DNA of 9,472 nucleotides from an uncultured Methylocystaceae bacterium. GTDB taxonomy: Bacteria > Pseudomonadota > Alphaproteobacteria > Rhizobiales > Beijerinckiaceae. Shown one piece after another: positions 1-5,769 of this stretch (position 1 is its first letter; every line of letters begins with the position of its first letter). The stretch is from the NCBI GenBank assembly GCA_945956975.1, contig CAMFKC010000043.1:1-9472 (forward strand), written 5' to 3'. The notes under the pieces were generated by a model. That model made no database searches, was not told where the DNA came from, and saw only the letters and a list, made by a program, of their open reading frames with translations. The position numbers and the translations under genes are program-made.

Positions 1-2
1 GC

Positions 3-320
3 GCTGAACAGGGCGGCCGCGCTCTTGGCGCGCCGGGCGCCGTTGTCGGCGGCGCAGCCGGCGCTGTCGTCGGCGGCGTGGCGGGTCTGCTCGGCGTCGA
101 CCAGCGCCCGCGCTTCCGCGAATACGTCGTGGCCGAGCACCGTCCGTCCTATCGCTGGGACGAGCGGGTCGTAGTCGGCGCGACGCTGCCGACGGCCGGC
201 GTCGACTATTACGAAGTTCCGGACGAATACGGTGTTCGTGGCTACCGCTATACGGTGGTGAACGACCGCGTGGTGCTGGTCGAGCCGCGCACGCACAAGA
301 TCGTGCAGATCATCGAGTAA
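3..320 (+). CDS. Glycine-zipper DUF1236-like protein, 5' partial
   Basis: The reading frame is open from the left edge (first whole codon at 3) to the TAA at 318-320, so the N-terminus is missing. The visible part starts with a Gly/Ala/Val-rich segment (about residues 5-28) of the glycine-zipper kind, including two copies of AVVGGxAG. A charged C-terminal module with 'RPRFREYVVAEHRPSYRW' and 'GVDYYEVPDEYGVRGYRYTVVNDRVVLVEP' style segments follows, ending in 'HKIVQIIE'. That C-terminal pattern matches my memory of the DUF1236 family of small exported proteins in Rhizobiales. A signal peptide is expected upstream but lies outside the window. The GTG at 78 is in frame but falls inside the glycine repeat, so I reject it as the start. 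A terminator hairpin follows directly. The function is unknown; an envelope location is inferred from the family. Confidence 0.75.
   Translation, partial: AEQGGRALGAPGAVVGGAAGAVVGGVAGLLGVDQRPRFREYVVAEHRPSYRWDERVVVGATLPTAGVDYYEVPDEYGVRGYRYTVVNDRVVLVEPRTHKIVQIIE
39..86 (+). repeat. Tandem 24-bp repeat encoding AVVGGxAG twice
   Basis: Two adjacent 24-base units (39-62 and 63-86) encode AVVGGAAG and AVVGGVAG, in frame in the DUF1236-like gene. By eye 18 of 24 bases agree, with most differences at third codon positions. That suggests an old duplication kept by selection on the protein (a glycine zipper) rather than a recent slippage event. Confidence 0.7.
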
Positions 321-340
321 TTCGGGCATCGTCCTGCAAG

Positions 341-377
341 GCGGCCGGCGTTTCACGTCGGCCGCTTCTGTTTGTCT
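341..377 (+). terminator. Rho-independent terminator after the DUF1236-like gene
   Basis: A 10-bp stem pairs 341-350 with 356-365 (one G-T wobble) around a 5-base loop TTTCA. A T-rich tail, TTCTGTTTGTCT, follows at 366-377. It begins 20 bases after the TAA of the upstream gene and lies before the promoter candidate of the next one, so it should separate the two transcripts. Confidence 0.75.
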
Positions 378-386
378 GCAAGGCAG

Positions 387-415
387 TTGACGGCTGGCGT
401 CCGCCGCGTTTTGCT
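387..415 (+). promoter_or_regulatory. Candidate sigma-70-type promoter for the M20 hydrolase
   Basis: TTGACG at 387-392 is a good -35 element. It is followed after 17 bases by TTTGCT at 410-415, a poor -10 element with 3 of 6 consensus bases. The position, after the terminator and about 35 bases before the chosen ATG, fits. The -10 weakness keeps this a candidate only. Confidence 0.3.
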
Positions 416-438
416 CCAGTCTCGCCAGAGGCAATGCC

Positions 439-443
439 GGGAG
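439..443 (+). promoter_or_regulatory. Ribosome binding site deciding the M20 hydrolase start
   Basis: GGGAG lies 6 bases upstream of the ATG at 450. The longer open frame back to a TTG at 372 would start inside the T-tail of the upstream terminator and add about 26 residues with no family resemblance, so 450 is preferred. Confidence 0.6.
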
Positions 444-449
444 CCAACA

Positions 450-1613
450 ATGCCCATCGTGAATCGAATCGCCGAACTCTCGGACGAGGTCGCCGCGTGG
501 CGGCAGGATATCCATCGTCACCCCGAACTCATGTTCGACGTGTTCCGCACCGCAGGCGTAGTGGAGGAGAAGCTCAGGGAATTCGGGTGCGACGAGGTTG
601 TGACCGGGCTGGGCCGCACCGGCGTCGTCGGCGTCATCAAAGGCCGGAAGGGCGAGGGCCGGACTATCGGCCTGCGCGCCGACATGGACGCGTTGCCGAT
701 CTTGGAAGCGACCGACGTCCCCTATAAATCAGAGACGTCCGGCAAGATGCACGCCTGCGGGCATGACGGGCATACCGCCATGTTGCTCGGCGCAGCGCGC
801 TATCTGGCGGAGACACGCAATTTTTCCGGCACGGCGATTGTCATCTTCCAACCTGCAGAGGAGGGCGGCGGCGGCGGTCGCGAAATGGTGAACGACGGCG
901 TGATGGACCGGTTCAAGATCGAGCAGGTCTATGGCATGCACAACATGCCCGGAATTCCGCTCGGCATGTTCGCTATCCGCCAGGGGCCATTCCTGGCTTC
1001 CGCGGATCGCTTCGAGGTGGAGATCACTGGACATGGCGGTCACGCGGCGCAGCCGCACGACTGCATCGATCCGATCGTCGCCGGCGCGCAAATGGTCAAC
1101 GCGCTGCAGACCATCGCCTCACGCAATGTCGGCCCGGTGGATTCGGTGGTCGTGTCCGTCACGCAGTTTCATGCGGGCACCGCCAACAACATCATCCCCC
1201 AAACCGCGCACATAACCGGCACGATCCGCGCGCTGAAGAAAGAGACGCGCGCGCTTGCAAAGCAGCGTTTTCACGAGATCGTCGAAGGCGTCGCGGCGCT
1301 CAACAAATGCAAGGTCAGCATCGACTTCGAAGACGGCTATCCCGTGACCTTCAACCATCCCGAAGAAACCGAGTTTGCGACCAAGGTTGCACAGGAAATT
1401 GTCGGCGCGGACAAGGTGATGACAAATGTGCCGCCGGTGATGGGCGCGGAAGACTTCTCCTACATGCTCGAAGCCCGGCCCGGCGCGTTCATCTGCATCG
1501 GCAATGGCGCGACGGCGGGTCTGCACCATCCAGAATACGACTTCAACGACAAGGCCATTCCCTATGGCGTGAGCTATTGGGCGCGGCTTGTGGAGAGTGC
1601 GCTCGCGGCCTGA
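450..1613 (+). CDS. M20 family metallopeptidase/amidohydrolase (hippurate hydrolase-like)
   Basis: A 387-residue protein, the normal length for M20D amidohydrolases, which cleave N-acyl amino acids or related amides with a two-metal centre in the cytoplasm. The N-terminal catalytic half shows 'RQDIHRHPEL' (18-27), 'GLRADMDALP' (74-83), the metal-binding 'HACGHDGHTAMLL' (Cys103, His105), 'FQPAEEGGGGG' with Glu137/Glu138 (133-143) and 'YGMHNMPG' (His164). The dimerisation domain follows, with 'GHGGHAAQPH' (194-203) and 'HAGTANNIIP' (241-250). The chain then returns to the catalytic domain with 'MGAEDFSYM' (331-339) and 'LHHPEYDFND' (358-367), which supplies the last metal His. All expected ligands are present, so the enzyme should be active. 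The substrate is not decided by the sequence: hippurate, N-acetyl amino acids and auxin conjugates are all handled by this family. The gene appears monocistronic, bounded by terminators on both sides. Confidence 0.92.
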   Translation: MPIVNRIAELSDEVAAWRQDIHRHPELMFDVFRTAGVVEEKLREFGCDEVVTGLGRTGVVGVIKGRKGEGRTIGLRADMDALPILEATDVPYKSETSGKMHACGHDGHTAMLLGAARYLAETRNFSGTAIVIFQPAEEGGGGGREMVNDGVMDRFKIEQVYGMHNMPGIPLGMFAIRQGPFLASADRFEVEITGHGGHAAQPHDCIDPIVAGAQMVNALQTIASRNVGPVDSVVVSVTQFHAGTANNIIPQTAHITGTIRALKKETRALAKQRFHEIVEGVAALNKCKVSIDFEDGYPVTFNHPEETEFATKVAQEIVGADKVMTNVPPVMGAEDFSYMLEARPGAFICIGNGATAGLHHPEYDFNDKAIPYGVSYWARLVESALAA

Positions 1614-1618
1614 GGCCG

Positions 1619-1648
1619 ATGCGTCGTCGCGTCCGCGCGGCGACGCAT
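1619..1648. terminator. Shared hairpin between convergent M20 hydrolase and gntK
   Basis: A 13-bp stem (1619-1631 with 1636-1648, one T-G wobble) closes on a TCCG tetraloop, a member of the stable UNCG loop class. It lies in the 42-base gap between the TGA ending the hydrolase (1613) and the stop codon of gntK (1656-1658 on the opposite strand). Neither side has a real T-tract, so it may act as a bidirectional terminator or RNA 3'-end stabiliser rather than a textbook intrinsic terminator. Confidence 0.65.
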
Positions 1649-1655
1649 GTCCCGT

Positions 1656-2171
1656 CTAGGCGCCGATGCCCGCGACGATCGCTGCGGCGATTTCCTTTGG
1701 CGTCCCATTGATCGACACGACCAGCGGCCGCTCGTCCGCACCCGGCCTCTCCAGCGTCGCGAACTGGCTGTCGAGCAGGCTCAGCGGCATGAAATGATCC
1801 TTGCGCGCGCTCATGCGGTCGAAGATTTCTTTCTTGGTTCCGTTCAGAAGAACCAGACGCACGTCCTCGCGCGCGCCGATGAGAATGTCGCGATAGACGC
1901 GCTTCAGTGCGCTGCACGAGACGATGGCGTGCCGGTTCGCCGCGCGCGCGGCGTCGATATGGGCCGCGATGGCGGCAAGCCACGGCCAACGGTCGTCGTC
2001 GGTCAGCGGTTGGCCTGCGCTCATCTTTGCGACATTGGCGGGCGGATGGAACTCGTCGGCGTCAGCGTAGGGCCAGCCGAGACGTTGCGACAGCGCGGCG
2101 CCGATGGTCGTCTTGCCGGAGCCTGCAACGCCCATGAGAACGATGACGGAAGGAAGGGATGGCGTGGTCAT
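1656..2171 (-). CDS. gntK: Gluconokinase
   Basis: A 171-residue protein of the GntK family, which phosphorylates D-gluconate to 6-phosphogluconate using ATP. The P-loop 'GVAGSGKTT' is at residues 14-22. Family signatures follow: 'ADADEFHPPANVAKM' (36-50), 'PLTDDDRWPWL' (55-65), 'CSALKRVYRDIL' (86-97) and 'HFMPLSLLDSQFATLE' (126-141). The length is typical (about 165-180). The frame is open back to 2354, but that start would overlap zwf and add 61 unrelated residues. The ATG at 2171 places the P-loop at the expected distance from the N-terminus, although its ribosome site is weak (AAGG about 12 bases upstream). It is the last gene of the gnd-zwf-gntK operon, 94 bases after zwf. Its product is the substrate of the Gnd encoded by the first gene. 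Confidence 0.95.
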   Translation of the reverse strand: MTTPSLPSVIVLMGVAGSGKTTIGAALSQRLGWPYADADEFHPPANVAKMSAGQPLTDDDRWPWLAAIAAHIDAARAANRHAIVSCSALKRVYRDILIGAREDVRLVLLNGTKKEIFDRMSARKDHFMPLSLLDSQFATLERPGADERPLVVSINGTPKEIAAAIVAGIGA

Positions 2172-2265
2172 TGCTGCGCAATCTACCTTACCGCAACAGG
2201 CGAGCGAAGCGGTCTCTGGTTCCGCTCCCTGACTGTCGGGCCGCCCTGGCGATCGCGCCGCGTCG

Positions 2266-3774
2266 CTAGACGACCTGCCGCCAGCGGCGTCCGTCGCGCG
2301 CAAGCAGAGCATCAGCCTCTGCGGGGCCTGAGGAACCCGCGCGATAAAGCGCAAGGCCCTGATCGCCTGCGTCGCGCCAGGCTTTCAGGAACGGCTCCAC
2401 CGCGCGCCAGCCAGCCTCCACGCCGTCGGCGCGCTGATAGAGAAGCCCGTCGCCTGTCATGCAATCGTAGAGCAGCGTCTCGTAGCCCGACGCCGGCTGC
2501 GTCTCGAAAAAGTCGGCGTAGCGGAAATCCATGGCGACCCGCGCGATCGACAAATTGGGGCCGGGCGTCTTGGCGTTGAACTGCAGGGTGATGCCTTCGT
2601 CCGGCGCGATCTGCAGCACAAGATAGTTCGACCGCAGACCGTCGAGGTCGATCCCGCGGAACATCGATATCGGCGCTTCGCGGAACTTGATCGCGACTTC
2701 CGTGTGGCGCCGCGCCAGCCCCTTGCCCGTGCGCAGGTAAAAGGGCACGCCAGCCCAGCGCCAGTTGTCGATCGAGAGCTTGAGGGCGGCGAAAGTTTCG
2801 GTCGTGCTGTTGGGCGCGACGTCCTTTTCCAGACGATAGTCAGAGACGACCTCATCGCCGATCCGGCCCGCCACGTATTGCGCGCGCACGCTGTCGCGCA
2901 GGGCCTCCTGGGGCGTGACGATACGAATGGCGTCGAGCGCACGCGCCTTTTCCGAGCGCACACTGTCCGCGTTCAGACGCGCGGGCGGCTCCATGGCCAC
3001 GAGCGACAGAAGCTGGAAGAGGTGGTTCGGCACCATGTCGCGCAGCGCGCCGGTCGCGTCGTAGAACGCGCCACGCCTGCCGATCGTCACGGTCTCGGCG
3101 ACCGTGATCTGCACGTGGTCGATATGTTCACGTTTCCATATCGGCTCGAACAGGCCGTTGGCGAAGCGCAGCATCAGAATGTTCTGCACCGTCTCCTTGC
3201 CGAGGTAATGATCGATGCGGAAGATCTGGTCCTCGTCGAGAACCTCCCGCAATTCGGCGTTGAGCTTCATCGCGGAGTCGAGATCGTGGCCGAAGGGCTT
3301 TTCGACGATCACGCGGGCGATGGCGCCATTCGTCTGCCGCGTAAGCCCGGCGGCCCCCAGCGCCTTAACCGTCGGTGCAAACCCCGCGGGCGGGATCGCG
3401 AGGTAGAAGATGCGATTGCCCTTCGTGCCGTGTTTTGCGTCGATTTCCTTGAGATGTGCGCCGAGCGTTTCGAACGACTTCGGCTCGGATGCATCGGCGA
3501 CTGCGACGCTTACGCGCGAAACGAGATCTTCGACGACGGCGAGATCGCATTTTTCATTGCAATATTTTCCGAGGCTCTCGCGCAGATGATCGCGCATCTT
3601 TTTCTCGCCGTATTCGACCCGCGTGACGGCGACGACTGCAAAGGATTCCGGAAGCAGTTTCTGCGCCGCCAGATTGTAGAGCGCTGGAAAGACGAGGCGG
3701 GCGGTCAGGTCGCCATTGGCGCCGAACAGGACGAAGACGATGGGAGGCGCAGGGCGTGCGGGCATGAGGCTCAT
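2266..3774 (-). CDS. zwf: Glucose-6-phosphate 1-dehydrogenase
   Basis: A 502-residue protein, close to the usual 480-510. It oxidises glucose-6-phosphate to 6-phosphogluconolactone, the entry to the oxidative pentose phosphate and Entner-Doudoroff routes. The N-terminal Rossmann fold has the fingerprint 'GANGDLTARLVFPALYNL' (18-35). Arg52 in 'VTRVEY' sits where the NADP 2'-phosphate-binding arginine is expected. 'EKPFG' (158-162) and the active-site signature 'RIDHYLGKE' (186-194, Asp188/His189) follow. His251 in 'DMVPNHLFQ' matches the catalytic base of the Leuconostoc enzyme. The C-terminal half carries 'PFYLRTGKGL' (344-353). The ATG at 3774 has AAGG 7 bases upstream; a second in-frame ATG three codons later is possible. 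It is co-oriented with gnd, 78 bases upstream, and gntK downstream. Confidence 0.97.
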   Translation of the reverse strand: MSLMPARPAPPIVFVLFGANGDLTARLVFPALYNLAAQKLLPESFAVVAVTRVEYGEKKMRDHLRESLGKYCNEKCDLAVVEDLVSRVSVAVADASEPKSFETLGAHLKEIDAKHGTKGNRIFYLAIPPAGFAPTVKALGAAGLTRQTNGAIARVIVEKPFGHDLDSAMKLNAELREVLDEDQIFRIDHYLGKETVQNILMLRFANGLFEPIWKREHIDHVQITVAETVTIGRRGAFYDATGALRDMVPNHLFQLLSLVAMEPPARLNADSVRSEKARALDAIRIVTPQEALRDSVRAQYVAGRIGDEVVSDYRLEKDVAPNSTTETFAALKLSIDNWRWAGVPFYLRTGKGLARRHTEVAIKFREAPISMFRGIDLDGLRSNYLVLQIAPDEGITLQFNAKTPGPNLSIARVAMDFRYADFFETQPASGYETLLYDCMTGDGLLYQRADGVEAGWRAVEPFLKAWRDAGDQGLALYRAGSSGPAEADALLARDGRRWRQVV

Positions 3775-3852
3775 GCGAAAACCTTGCGCTGGGCGCTTCC
3801 GATTCCGCAGATCGCTGTGGGGCTCCGGAGCGCGTGAGGGCTCGCGGTCCGG

Positions 3853-4827
3853 TTATTTTGCTTCGCCATGTCCGCCAAATCCCTTGCGCATGGCGGACAG
3901 GATCTTGTCCGCGAAGGTCGCCTCCTGCCGCGAGCGGAAGCGCGCAAACAGGGCTGCGGTAAGAACAGGCGCCGGCGTCGCTTGTTCCACGGCCTCCTGC
4001 ACCGTCCAGCGCCCCTCGCCCGAATCCTCGACCTTGCCGGTGAAGGCGCCGAGCGCGGGGTCCTTTGCAAGGGCGGTCGCGGTGAGGTCGAGCAGCCACG
4101 AGGTGATGACGGAACCGCGCCGCCAGACTTCCGCAACATCGGCGACTTCGATGGCGAATTGCTCGTCCTTGGCGCGATGTGGATCGCTGGCGTGGCGCAA
4201 CAGGTCGAAGCCTTCGGCATAGGCCTGCATGAGCCCGTATTCGATGCCGTTGTGCACCATCTTCACGTAGTGGCCAGCGCCGACGGGGCCGCAATGCAGG
4301 TAGCCCTGTTCGGCAGTTGGAGTGCGGGCTGCACGGCCGGGCGTCGTCTCGATCTCGCCCTTGCCAGGCGCCAGCGCGGCGAAAATCGGGTCGAGCCGCT
4401 GCACGATCTCCTTGTCGCCGCCGATCATCAGGCAATAGCCGCGCTCCAGACCCCACACGCCGCCGGATGTTCCAATATCGAGATAATAGAGGCCGCGCGG
4501 CTTCAGCCTGTTGGCGCGGGCGATGTCGTCGCGCCAGAATGTATTCCCGCCGTCAATCAGGGCGTCCCCGGCAGAAAGATGCGGGGCGATTTCGTCAATC
4601 GCGCCTTCGGTCGCCGCGCCTGCCGGGAGCATGATCCAGACGGCGCGCGGCGCGGCGAGCTTGCCCGCAAGATCGGCGAGGCCGGTTGCGGGCGTCGCGC
4701 CGTCCTTGGCCAGCGCAGCGACGGCGTCTGCGCTCCGGTCCCAGGCGACGACGTCGTGGCCCGCAAGCATCAGGCGGCGCGCAATGTTGGCGCCCATGCG
4801 GCCGAGGCCGACGATACCGATCTGCAT
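3853..4827 (-). CDS. gnd: 6-phosphogluconate dehydrogenase, decarboxylating, short form
   Basis: A 324-residue protein that converts 6-phosphogluconate to ribulose-5-phosphate and CO2, making NAD(P)H. The Rossmann fingerprint 'GIVGLGRMG' is at 4-12. 'DGGNTFWRDD' (92-101), 'DIGTSGGVWGLERGYCLMIGG' split across 117-137, and the catalytic segment 'GHYVKMVHNGIEYG' (185-198, Lys189, His192, Asn193) follow. The helical C-terminal domain begins with 'EVWRRGSVITSWLLDL'. It is the short form (about 300-335 residues) rather than the 470-residue enterobacterial type. The end of beta-strand 2 reads 'AWDRS' (Asp30-Arg31), mixing an NAD-type Asp with an NADP-type Arg, so cofactor use is uncertain. The start at 4827 is chosen over 4857 because a strong GGAGG precedes it and 'MQIGIVGLGRMG' is the normal N-terminus. 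It is the first gene of the operon with zwf and gntK. Confidence 0.95.
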   Translation of the reverse strand: MQIGIVGLGRMGANIARRLMLAGHDVVAWDRSADAVAALAKDGATPATGLADLAGKLAAPRAVWIMLPAGAATEGAIDEIAPHLSAGDALIDGGNTFWRDDIARANRLKPRGLYYLDIGTSGGVWGLERGYCLMIGGDKEIVQRLDPIFAALAPGKGEIETTPGRAARTPTAEQGYLHCGPVGAGHYVKMVHNGIEYGLMQAYAEGFDLLRHASDPHRAKDEQFAIEVADVAEVWRRGSVITSWLLDLTATALAKDPALGAFTGKVEDSGEGRWTVQEAVEQATPAPVLTAALFARFRSRQEATFADKILSAMRKGFGGHGEAK

Positions 4828-4931
4828 GGCGCCTCCGAATTTTACGCTGCTGGACAACAGAACTAGGTCGTCTCAGGATCGGCGCCAAGGTGGAAACGAA
4901 AGCGCCGCGCAGACGGCGTCGGGAGGGGAAA
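4828..4931. promoter_or_regulatory. Divergent intergenic region between gnd and the SDR gene
   Basis: These 104 bases must hold the promoters of both the minus-strand gnd-zwf-gntK operon and the plus-strand SDR gene, which are transcribed away from each other. Both ribosome sites lie at its edges. A weak minus-strand pair TTGGCG (4883-4888) and TAGTTC (4860-4865) with 17-base spacing can be seen, but the -10 is poor. I see no convincing operator palindrome. Confidence 0.35.
4832..4836 (-). promoter_or_regulatory. Ribosome binding site deciding the gnd start
   Basis: GGAGG on the minus strand ends 4 bases before the ATG at 4827. It supports this internal start against the longer frame beginning at 4857, which has ten extra residues before the Rossmann strand. 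Confidence 0.7.
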
Positions 4932-5690
4932 ATGCGGCTAGCGGGGAAATCCGCCGTCATCACGGGCGGTTCGGGCAATATCGGCCTGGCGACGGCCGCG
5001 CGATTTCTGGCCGAGGGCGCGCGCGTCCTGATCGTCGATCGCGATTCGGCGCGCGTGGACGCAGCGCTCGGCGAGCTCAAGAGCAATTCGGCGCATGGGC
5101 TGGCGTGTGACGTGACCTCGGCCGAAGACACCGCGCGCTATGCCGCAGAGGCGCAAAAGCTGTTCGGCCGCACCGACATCTTCTTCAACAACGCGGGCAT
5201 AGCCGGCGCCGTCGCGCCGACGATCGATTACAAGGACGCGGATTTCGACGCGGTGATGGCGGTGAACGTGCGCGGCGTGTTTCTCGGGCTTAAGCACATG
5301 CTGCCTGTCATGAAGGACGGCGGCTCGATCGTGTGCACATCCTCGGTCGCGGGCCTGCGCGGTTCGGCCGGCATGCCGGCCTATGTCGCGAGCAAGCATG
5401 CCGTCGTCGGCCTGATGCGGGTGGCCGCGATCGAGGCGGCGCCGCGCAAGATCCGTGTCAATACCGTCCATCCCGGGCCCGTGCAGGGCGACATGATGCG
5501 CGGCCTCGAAGGCGGCATGGCGCCTGCCAATCCGGATGCGGCGCACGAGGTCATCCTGCAGCGCATGCGGCTCGGCCGCTACATCGAAACGAAGGAAATC
5601 GCCGATCTCGTGACTTTCCTGGCGAGCGACGAGAGCCGCATGATCACCGGCGCGACCATGGTGATCGATGCCGGCATGGCGGGGGGATGA
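4932..5690 (+). CDS. Classical short-chain dehydrogenase/reductase (SDR)
   Basis: A 252-residue cytoplasmic NAD(P)-dependent oxidoreductase of the classical SDR family. Visible motifs are the cofactor loop 'TGGSGNIG' (11-18), Asp36 after 'VLIV' (favouring NAD over NADP), 'CDVTS' (59-63), 'NNAG' (86-89), the structural Asn112, and the catalytic Ser138, Tyr151 and Lys155 in 'YVASKHAVVG'. 'HPGPV' (180-184) and the C-terminal 'GATMVIDAGMAGG' end the protein. All catalytic residues are intact. The ATG at 4932 has GGAGG 5 bases upstream; the longer frame back to 4686 runs over the gnd gene and is rejected. It is followed after 79 bases by a co-oriented acyl-CoA ligase, suggesting a shared catabolic route. 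The substrate (an alcohol or hydroxyacyl compound) cannot be assigned. Confidence 0.93.
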   Translation: MRLAGKSAVITGGSGNIGLATAARFLAEGARVLIVDRDSARVDAALGELKSNSAHGLACDVTSAEDTARYAAEAQKLFGRTDIFFNNAGIAGAVAPTIDYKDADFDAVMAVNVRGVFLGLKHMLPVMKDGGSIVCTSSVAGLRGSAGMPAYVASKHAVVGLMRVAAIEAAPRKIRVNTVHPGPVQGDMMRGLEGGMAPANPDAAHEVILQRMRLGRYIETKEIADLVTFLASDESRMITGATMVIDAGMAGG

Positions 5691-5736
5691 CGAACCGTGC
5701 GTCGATAAGCCCGCTCATCCCTTCGTTTGTTTCAAT

Positions 5737-5754
5737 GCGAGCCTGAAGGCTCGC
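5737..5754 (+). promoter_or_regulatory. Perfect hairpin just upstream of the ligase ribosome site
   Basis: GCGAGCC (5737-5743), loop TGAA, then GGCTCGC (5748-5754) form a perfect 7-bp stem. It ends 6 bases before the GAGG ribosome site (5761-5764) of the acyl-CoA ligase. No T-tract follows, so it is not a standard terminator. An mRNA-stabilising, processing or translation-modulating hairpin between the SDR and ligase genes is more likely. Confidence 0.45.
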
Positions 5755-5769
5755 GGTCCAGAGGACATC

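Noticed and set aside
861..880. Run of GGC codons (five Gly) in the M20 hydrolase as a possible slippage repeat
   Set aside because: A Gly-rich stretch after 'PAEEG' is normal in this family, and the reading frame is intact on both sides.
2172..2265. AGCGG/CCGCT inverted repeat in the zwf-gntK gap as a terminator
   Set aside because: It is only a 5-bp stem with a long loop and no T-tract, and it lies inside an otherwise coherent operon.
1647..2579. 310-codon plus-strand frame opposite gntK and the end of zwf
   Set aside because: It is antisense to two real genes and crosses their intergenic gap, with no domain recognised.
3822..3831. Palindrome GCTCCGGAGC between gnd and zwf
   Set aside because: It is short, has no loop and no T-tract, and is of a kind expected by chance at this GC content.
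2704..3837. Long plus-strand open frame (377 codons) opposite zwf
   Set aside because: It is fully antisense to a confidently identified gene, has Arg/Asp/His-rich composition with no recognisable domain, and is explained by the GC-rich third positions of zwf.
3868..4866. Long plus-strand open frame (332 codons) opposite gnd
   Set aside because: It mirrors the gnd gene in antisense with low-complexity composition and no family motif or ribosome site.
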